Source: Entomortierella parvispora
Lineage: Eukaryota; Mortierellomycota; Mortierellomycetes; Mortierellales; Mortierellaceae
NCBI GenBank assembly: GCA_963573315.1
Contig: OY752150.1
Location: 434,001-498,000, forward strand
Reading direction: 5' to 3'
Length of the DNA: 64,000 bases
Under the pieces are notes generated by a model that had not been told where the DNA came from, did not search any database, and was given only the letters and a program-made list of their open reading frames with translations. The position numbers were made by a program, and so were the translations under genes. Positions within the stretch are counted from its first letter, which is position 1, and each line of letters begins with the position of its first letter. Positions 59,084 to 64,000 of this stretch are shown here, piece after piece.

Positions 59084-61235
59084 TAGTGATATTTCGCATA
59101 GTATTTAGTGAACCAAAGTCCTTGAAAACATTTAGTAAATGGTGCAGTGTCTGTCTTTCAAGATATAGCCATCTCGTCTTGAGTTCGATTATAACAGGCC
59201 ACTTTGAATCATGACTTGGACAAGGAGGTTTGACCGTTGTCCATTCTCGAGTCATGGGAACATCAAGGTTTTGTTTCTTTTTTTTTCTTTGAGATTGTTG
59301 CTTTATCAAGGGACAAACAAACACGACAGAAGAAAAAACGCGTCGCACAAACCTGGTGTTGTGATGGCGTCACCCTGGAATATCTGAAATATCGCGGCAA
59401 TTGCAATTGGCTGCAATTGTTCTGAGCTCCCAATAAGAGACAGTGTCGAAAAGGGGGGCGAAGGAACGATGAGAGCAACTCTCAGTTTATAAACAGGAGC
59501 GCAATTGGGTTTGAGGTGAATGCAAGTAGGCCATCACAGGCTTGCGGGAGTAAGGCAGCACTTTCCTGTTAGTTCATCTTCTATCTGCGAAGTGTTAGAG
59601 GGGAGGGAGAGGAAGGAGAGAGAGGAGGTGAGTGTTTGACGCGATCGTGACGCGTCACGATTGACATGTTTGAAGTCAGACCCTCCTTTCAAGGTACGCC
59701 TTTCGCTCAATTTTAACTGATGTTGTCTGTACATCATTTAGGAGATGCGGCGAGAGAAAAGAAAACGGTGAAAGCGAAACCCACGTGAAATAACGTCTGG
59801 CCTTCGCGTTTACGGGATCCACACGTTCCCGGAGCAAACCACAAAGAAATGAAAAAATGATGAACACTCTGTTTATTCTCACGGTCCCTTCTCTCCTTCC
59901 TTTATGGGCGCCGGGTGTGACCATTAAAACGGCAACGGAAAACGCGCTTCATGTCCGAAAAGAGCTCTTGAGAAAGGCAGGGTCTTGAGTTTTTTGTTTC
60001 TCCTCGTGAGAGGTCCCATCTCGAATTGACTTAGCAGATACAAATGGGGCGGGGAGGACGAGTGCAGCAAGGGGGTTCTCCGCCACCGTTTGCCTCGAGA
60101 CCTGGAGGGACAACAGCAGCGGTAGACTGGCTCATGGCGATGGAAAGGACCAAGACGACGAAAGAAACGGCGGTGAACTTCATGGTTAGCAAAAGATGTG
60201 AGGGAGAGACTTGCTGTGGTGCTGTGGTTGGATAATGGGAAGAAAAAGGTCTGACAAGAAGAAAAGGCCGGGTTTTATACCATTTTCAGGAGGGCGAATG
60301 GCCTCAGCGGTATCGACCGGTTTCCTGGCGAAGACGGCAGACTATCCTGGTAAGATTACAGTGCTGTTGATCATTTTCCTGGAGACAACGGCAGACCATC
60401 TAGGTAAGAGCCAATGATGAATGCAGATGCAACGTGTCGTCGTCGGCATGCCATCCGAAGGCAAATTTCCAAAACATATCGTCTACACCAACAGTTAGAC
60501 TACGCTTTACTGGTGTTCTGAAGGATGGCAACCAGTCGCAAACTTTTTGCCAAAGAAAGGCAAATGGGGCGAGCGTTGATGGGAAGTGAGGCGAAAGTTG
60601 CTTTTCAAAGAAAAATTGACGCTAGCAAGCGTGTCACGTAGCACCAAATGAGCCGGATGGTGTTTTAAAAAGGACATTTGACATAGTCTATCGTCGTCTT
60701 CGGTCTCGGCAACCTTCTCAGCGCCCTTCCAGTTCAATTAGAGGAGTTTATGTCCATCCGAGGCGATCAATACGACACATTCGCCCGCGTCTTCTCAAGA
60801 AGGTCATGAGTTGCAATGTTTTGCGGCTGCTGTCCTTTATCCCTAATAGTCTATCAGCCCTTGCCCTCGCCCGCTTTTTTCCCCTCGCGTACTTGTTGCT
60901 GTCCTTTATCCCTAACAACAGCCTTGCCCTCGCCCGATCTTTCCCCTGAGTGGTGGTTGTTGTTGCCTCCTGTATCGTCAGTCAGGATCACGATGTTTCA
61001 GAGGCAATATCCACTGCTGGTGGGGCGGGATAACAATCAACCAAAGAAAAAATATTTCTCATAGGATAAAAACAGTGATGCTCAGTTCCCGATGTCCTTA
61101 CTCTGCGGAAGGAATTATGATTGCTGAATGCCTGAAAGGCAGACGGTACAGTACCACAGTTCCATAGATTCAGTTTATTTCAAAAGAACTGAGTAGTACC
61201 CGCCCACCCGTCTATACCCACCCATCTATGATCCT
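59084..61235. other. 2.1-kb gene-poor region
   Basis: No open frame here has protein-like composition or recognisable motifs. Noted items: the 18-bp palindrome ATCGTGACGCGTCACGAT at 59644-59661; a CACGTGA at 59782-59788; an imperfect direct repeat of about 50 bp at 60,329-60,360 and 60,372-60,405 (GGTTTCCTGG...ACGGCAGAC-ATC); and a 69-base imperfect tandem duplication at about 60,829-60,950 (TGCTGTCCTTTATCCCTAA). The region may contain 3' and 5' UTRs or non-coding RNA that I cannot detect. Confidence 0.5.
60829..60950. repeat. Imperfect 69-bp tandem duplication
   Basis: TGCTGTCCTTTATCCCTAA...CCTTGCCCTCGCCCG...CCCCT occurs twice, starting near 60829 and 60898; the second copy is shorter by several bases. 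Confidence 0.7.
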
Positions 61236-63355
61236 CTAACTTGCCGCAGCGCGTCTTGCAGCAGCTTTTGCCTCTGCAATAACTTTGAGTCGTTTTTGCT
61301 CTGAATAACCAACGCCGAGAACGCTCTGTCCTTTTTCAAGCTTTCTTAATGCCTCCAGTACTGGAACAGCTGGGCAGCCATCCGGCGCAAAATGGACAAT
61401 GAAATCGCCATTCTCGTAGAAATCTGGAAAGGTGTTCATGGTGTGTTCATCGCCATTGAAAAGGTGTACCTAATGAAAGATAGAGAGTGAGAATAGCACA
61501 ACGTTAACAATCGTCGACCTCCACATCGAAAAGATGACACCGCTGGGTCTGTTAGTCCGATCCAAGATCAACCTACCCCAGACGCCCAAGCAGGCTCCCG
61601 CATGACCTCCCAAATGGCAGCCTGTTCATAACTTGGATGAAATCGGTGATAAAATCTCCGCTTTTGCACTTCGCTGAAGAACCTACGACTCCAGTCCGTG
61701 TTCTTGATCAGCATTACCCCGGCGTTTAACATTATGTCCCTGGTCGGCTTGGCTACAATCAAACTAATCTCCTCCTTGGCCAAAGGTCCGCCTAGTGATG
61801 CTCGTTGCATCTCGGCTTTTTGGATGATTTCCTGCAAATCCTTGCTCATATCCACAACCACTGCGTCCATGTCCATCCAGAACACCCATTGGTAATGAGG
61901 AAGAACCTTTTGGATCGCCCCGATTTTGCCCCAAACTGCCTGTCTGTTTCTGAACTCTTCCTGTGCAAACTCGGCACCTCGTGCCACAAAGTCGTATCCA
62001 TGTCGGGCAGCATATTCTTGTTTGTTTCTGGCAACAGGGAGAGACGCCTCGCCCATGCACATGCCCGCGTAAATAAAGGATGAGGTCATGACAGTGATTC
62101 TCTTGGACCGATCGGGATTGGGATTATAGGTCAACTCCTTTGCGGCGTTCACCCCCATTTTTTGCGCAATCGGGAACCAGTCGTCGGATTGATGAACCGG
62201 CGCTACCACCAAGGTAGAACTCTCAACCTGGCGAAGGTCACTGTTCCAGAACTCGCTTTGCTCCATCACGACCTTTAGCGATCCTATGGCATCGTAGAAC
62301 CTGGCGGCGCCTGAAATCAGGTCCAGGGTGGGTCTCCGCTCGACGATGGTTACATTGTTTTCAAGAATTTGCTGCAGGGTTTTGAATGATATGATGGCTG
62401 CGTCGGTGATTGTTGTCCGAGTCCGTGTTGTCGTCTTGAGCTTTGGGTGGATGTCCGTGTGGTCTGTGCTCCAACCCCAGGTGTAAATCAATCCTTTACC
62501 ATTGGCAGGCGTGGCCGCCTTGGCCATCAGTTCCATCTTGGCCATGTTCACGACCGCGGTCGAGTCAAAGATCAAGACCTTGTCAACCTTGATCTTTTCA
62601 CCGGGAATAAAAGCGTTGACCTACAAGCAAACACATGAAAACCGAAACCTGTTACTAAACACAGAAAACCACTCTTCTACGTTTTCCTACCAACGACAAG
62701 GGAGTCTTTGACTTACGGCCCAGTTCAGGGCTTCTCCCCAGACAGCCTGTCGACGGACCGTGGTGTTTGTAGCAAATATATCCTCAAACTCGGTCATTTC
62801 TCCGTAAAACTCTCGAACTTGCCCTTCCATGTATTCGGCCGAGTGGAGTGCTGTCTTTTTCCAGACGGCCTCCCCGTGGACAAAAAACTTGTAGAGGATC
62901 CGGCCTCTTTCATTCCGCAGACAGGGCTCCAGATTATCTTTAATACCAAAGATGGTTTCGCGAACCCACTTGCGATTCTGTATCTGAGTCCAGCTCGAAG
63001 GAATCACGACCAAGGTATCGAACTGACCAGAGGTGTTTGGCACCCATGTTGTAGTTGATGTTGAGGGTGGTTGTCGGTTGTTCAAGTCGCTTTTGTCGTT
63101 GTTGCCCTGAGCGCCGTCTTTGATGTCGGGCTTGTCTAGCGGTAATTTTTCCCTACCAGCGCCATAGGGCGGTCTGTAAGGTTCTTGCTCCTTCTTGTAA
63201 CCCAGGTTCGGTTCCCCATTTCTTCCCTGGTCCTCGTCGTTGATGCCTCTGTTGCCTCCGTTGCGTCGAAAGGTGAGTGAGGTTTGCTGGCGAGTAAAGA
63301 TCAGGAGCATGAAGATGACCAGAGCCAGAAGAAGGTGTGTCTTTCTCACCGGCAT
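61236..63355 (-). CDS. Type II membrane glycosyltransferase, GT34 (Gma12/Mnn10) domain with an additional N-terminal transferase-like domain
   Basis: Three exons, complement(61236..61469, 61577..62620, 62717..63355), encode 638 residues from MPVRKTHLLL. A single N-terminal membrane segment (HLLLALVIFMLLIF) predicts a Golgi type II enzyme, followed by a charged, Pro/Asn-rich stem. The C-terminal half has GT34 features: WVFWMDMDAVVVDMS with the DxD motif near residue 460, NAGVMLIKN, SYEQAAIWEVM and a C-terminal FIVHFAPDGCP, as in alpha-1,2/1,6-galactosyl- or mannosyltransferases. Residues of about 110-300 (RKWVRETIFGIKD, ILYKFFVHGEAV, FEDIFATNTTVRRQAVWGE) resemble a GT31-like fold, but the expected DxD is FDST. 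Substrate and linkage are not known. All junctions are phase 0. Confidence 0.82.
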
Positions 63356-63802
63356 GACTGTAAGCACGGCAAGCGGCGGAATGCAGGAAAGGGAGGGAGA
63401 GGGAAGAAAAAGGACAATGTAGGAGGCAAGAAGGATGGATGGGGATGAGCAAATGCAGCAATGCAATGAGAAGAAGCAAGTGCTGGCCATGTGTTTGGGC
63501 ACAGCTTGTGCCCTCGCTATTTTTGGCAGCTCGTCTTTTTCCGTTGTCCATCCTGTTCACCACATTGCGCCCAAACGGCTGGGCCCAAACGCCAAACTGC
63601 AGCTTGGCTGACACGACGCCTCTTCTCCATCCAGTTCCCTTTCTCTCCCGTTCCCTTGCCTTCTCGATCCAACGTTTCTCGTTCCAACGTTTCTCGTTCA
63701 AATCCAGGCTGGCCCCATTCGTGATCACAAAGAGTGGAAAGCAAGTGTCTATTTTATTACTTGTTCTTTTTTTGTGGAATTGGTCCTCGTGTGCCCTGTT
63801 TG
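63356..63802. other. Upstream region of the glycosyltransferase gene
   Basis: This 447-base spacer separates two minus-strand genes. It contains a tandem ...AACGTTTCTCGTTC pair near 63,671-63,700. No gene was seen. Confidence 0.45.
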
Positions 63803-64000
63803 CTACCGCTGCCACAGGCGTACTGTAGAATCCTGACCTCCAGAGGCAAGGACAGAGTCAGAAAAGCGAACACTCTCCACAATGTTGGTGTGTCCGGTAT
63901 AGTAAGAGTGTTGTTGTGAGACGCGATCATAGATCTGTTGATAATCAAAGAAAAGCAGGGTTAGTATACAAGTGAAAGCTGTCCCTAATAGACGAGCTGC
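63803..64000 (-). CDS. WD40-repeat protein, last exon only
   Basis: The last exon is 63803-63936 on the minus strand, following an intron whose acceptor (CAG) is at 63937-63939; earlier exons lie beyond the window. The residues read IYDRVSQQHSYYTG, then GHTNIVESVRFSD, then LASGGQDSTVRLWQR followed by the stop, a typical final WD40 blade with GH and a terminal LW. Family and function cannot be told from one blade. The part from 63940 to the window edge is intron or upstream sequence. Confidence 0.75.
   Translation of the reverse strand, partial: AARLLGTAFTCILTLLFFDYQQIYDRVSQQHSYYTGHTNIVESVRFSDSVLASGGQDSTVRLWQR

Noticed and set aside
60044..60420. Small open frames in the gene-poor region (63 and 68 codons)
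   Set aside because: Low-complexity composition, no motif and no splice-consistent extension.

Overview
The window looks like nuclear DNA of an early-diverging (Mucoromycota-type, perhaps Mortierella-like) filamentous fungus. The genes are eukaryotic and intron-rich. Introns are mostly 60-160 bp, with GT-AG (twice GC-AG) borders and CTAAC/CTAAT-like branch sites. Housekeeping proteins are fungal/opisthokont, and a Crinkler-type protein is present. Species assignment is inference. I rebuilt exons by hand from splice consensus and reading-frame continuity; every multi-exon model given as complete sums to a multiple of three.

Layout. 1-1040: 3' end of a ubiquilin/Dsk2 gene (+). 1481-6340: large helical-repeat plus BTB protein (-). 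7310-8073: small cystatin/stefin-like protein (+). 8437-10583: ankyrin-Nudix NADH pyrophosphatase, NUDT12/NPY1 type (+). 10764-12395: OMA1 mitochondrial metallopeptidase (+). 12511-14760: disordered UIM protein (-). 15138-16251: TTC9-like TPR protein (+). 16894-18589: Sds3-family Sin3/HDAC subunit (+). 19312-22913: GH85 endo-beta-N-acetylglucosaminidase (+), followed by a 198-bp tandem array and a duplicated fragment of its own 3' end. 24363-39054: complete cytoplasmic dynein heavy chain, 14 exons (-). 39578-46247: complete VPS15, 24 exons (+). 46253-55235: an accessory island. 55566-57150: mitochondrial ribosomal protein uS2m (+). 57465-59083: ribokinase-type PfkB kinase (+). 59084-61235: gene-poor. 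61236-63355: two-domain glycosyltransferase (-). 63803-64000: last exon of a WD40 gene (-).

The island is the unusual part. It is bounded by two diverged direct repeats of about 380 bp. The left one starts 5 bp after the VPS15 stop, the right one 8 bp after a DDE transposase stop. Between them lie a PrimPol-D5 (SF3) helicase-primase, a divergently transcribed Crinkler (ubiquitin-like header plus PD-(D/E)XK nuclease-like tail), a small coiled-coil protein and the DDE transposase. Four copies of a roughly 60-77 bp repeat in alternating orientation cut the left part into modules. One copy makes up most of the single Crinkler intron and another lies just after the Crinkler stop, so the effector-tail exon is bracketed by inverted repeats in non-coding DNA. 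This suggests an exchangeable or invertible effector cassette beside a virus- or plasmid-like replicase; that is hypothesis, not demonstrated.

Most remaining genes are ordinary housekeeping genes in divergent or convergent pairs. I found no convincing tRNA, rRNA or CRISPR.
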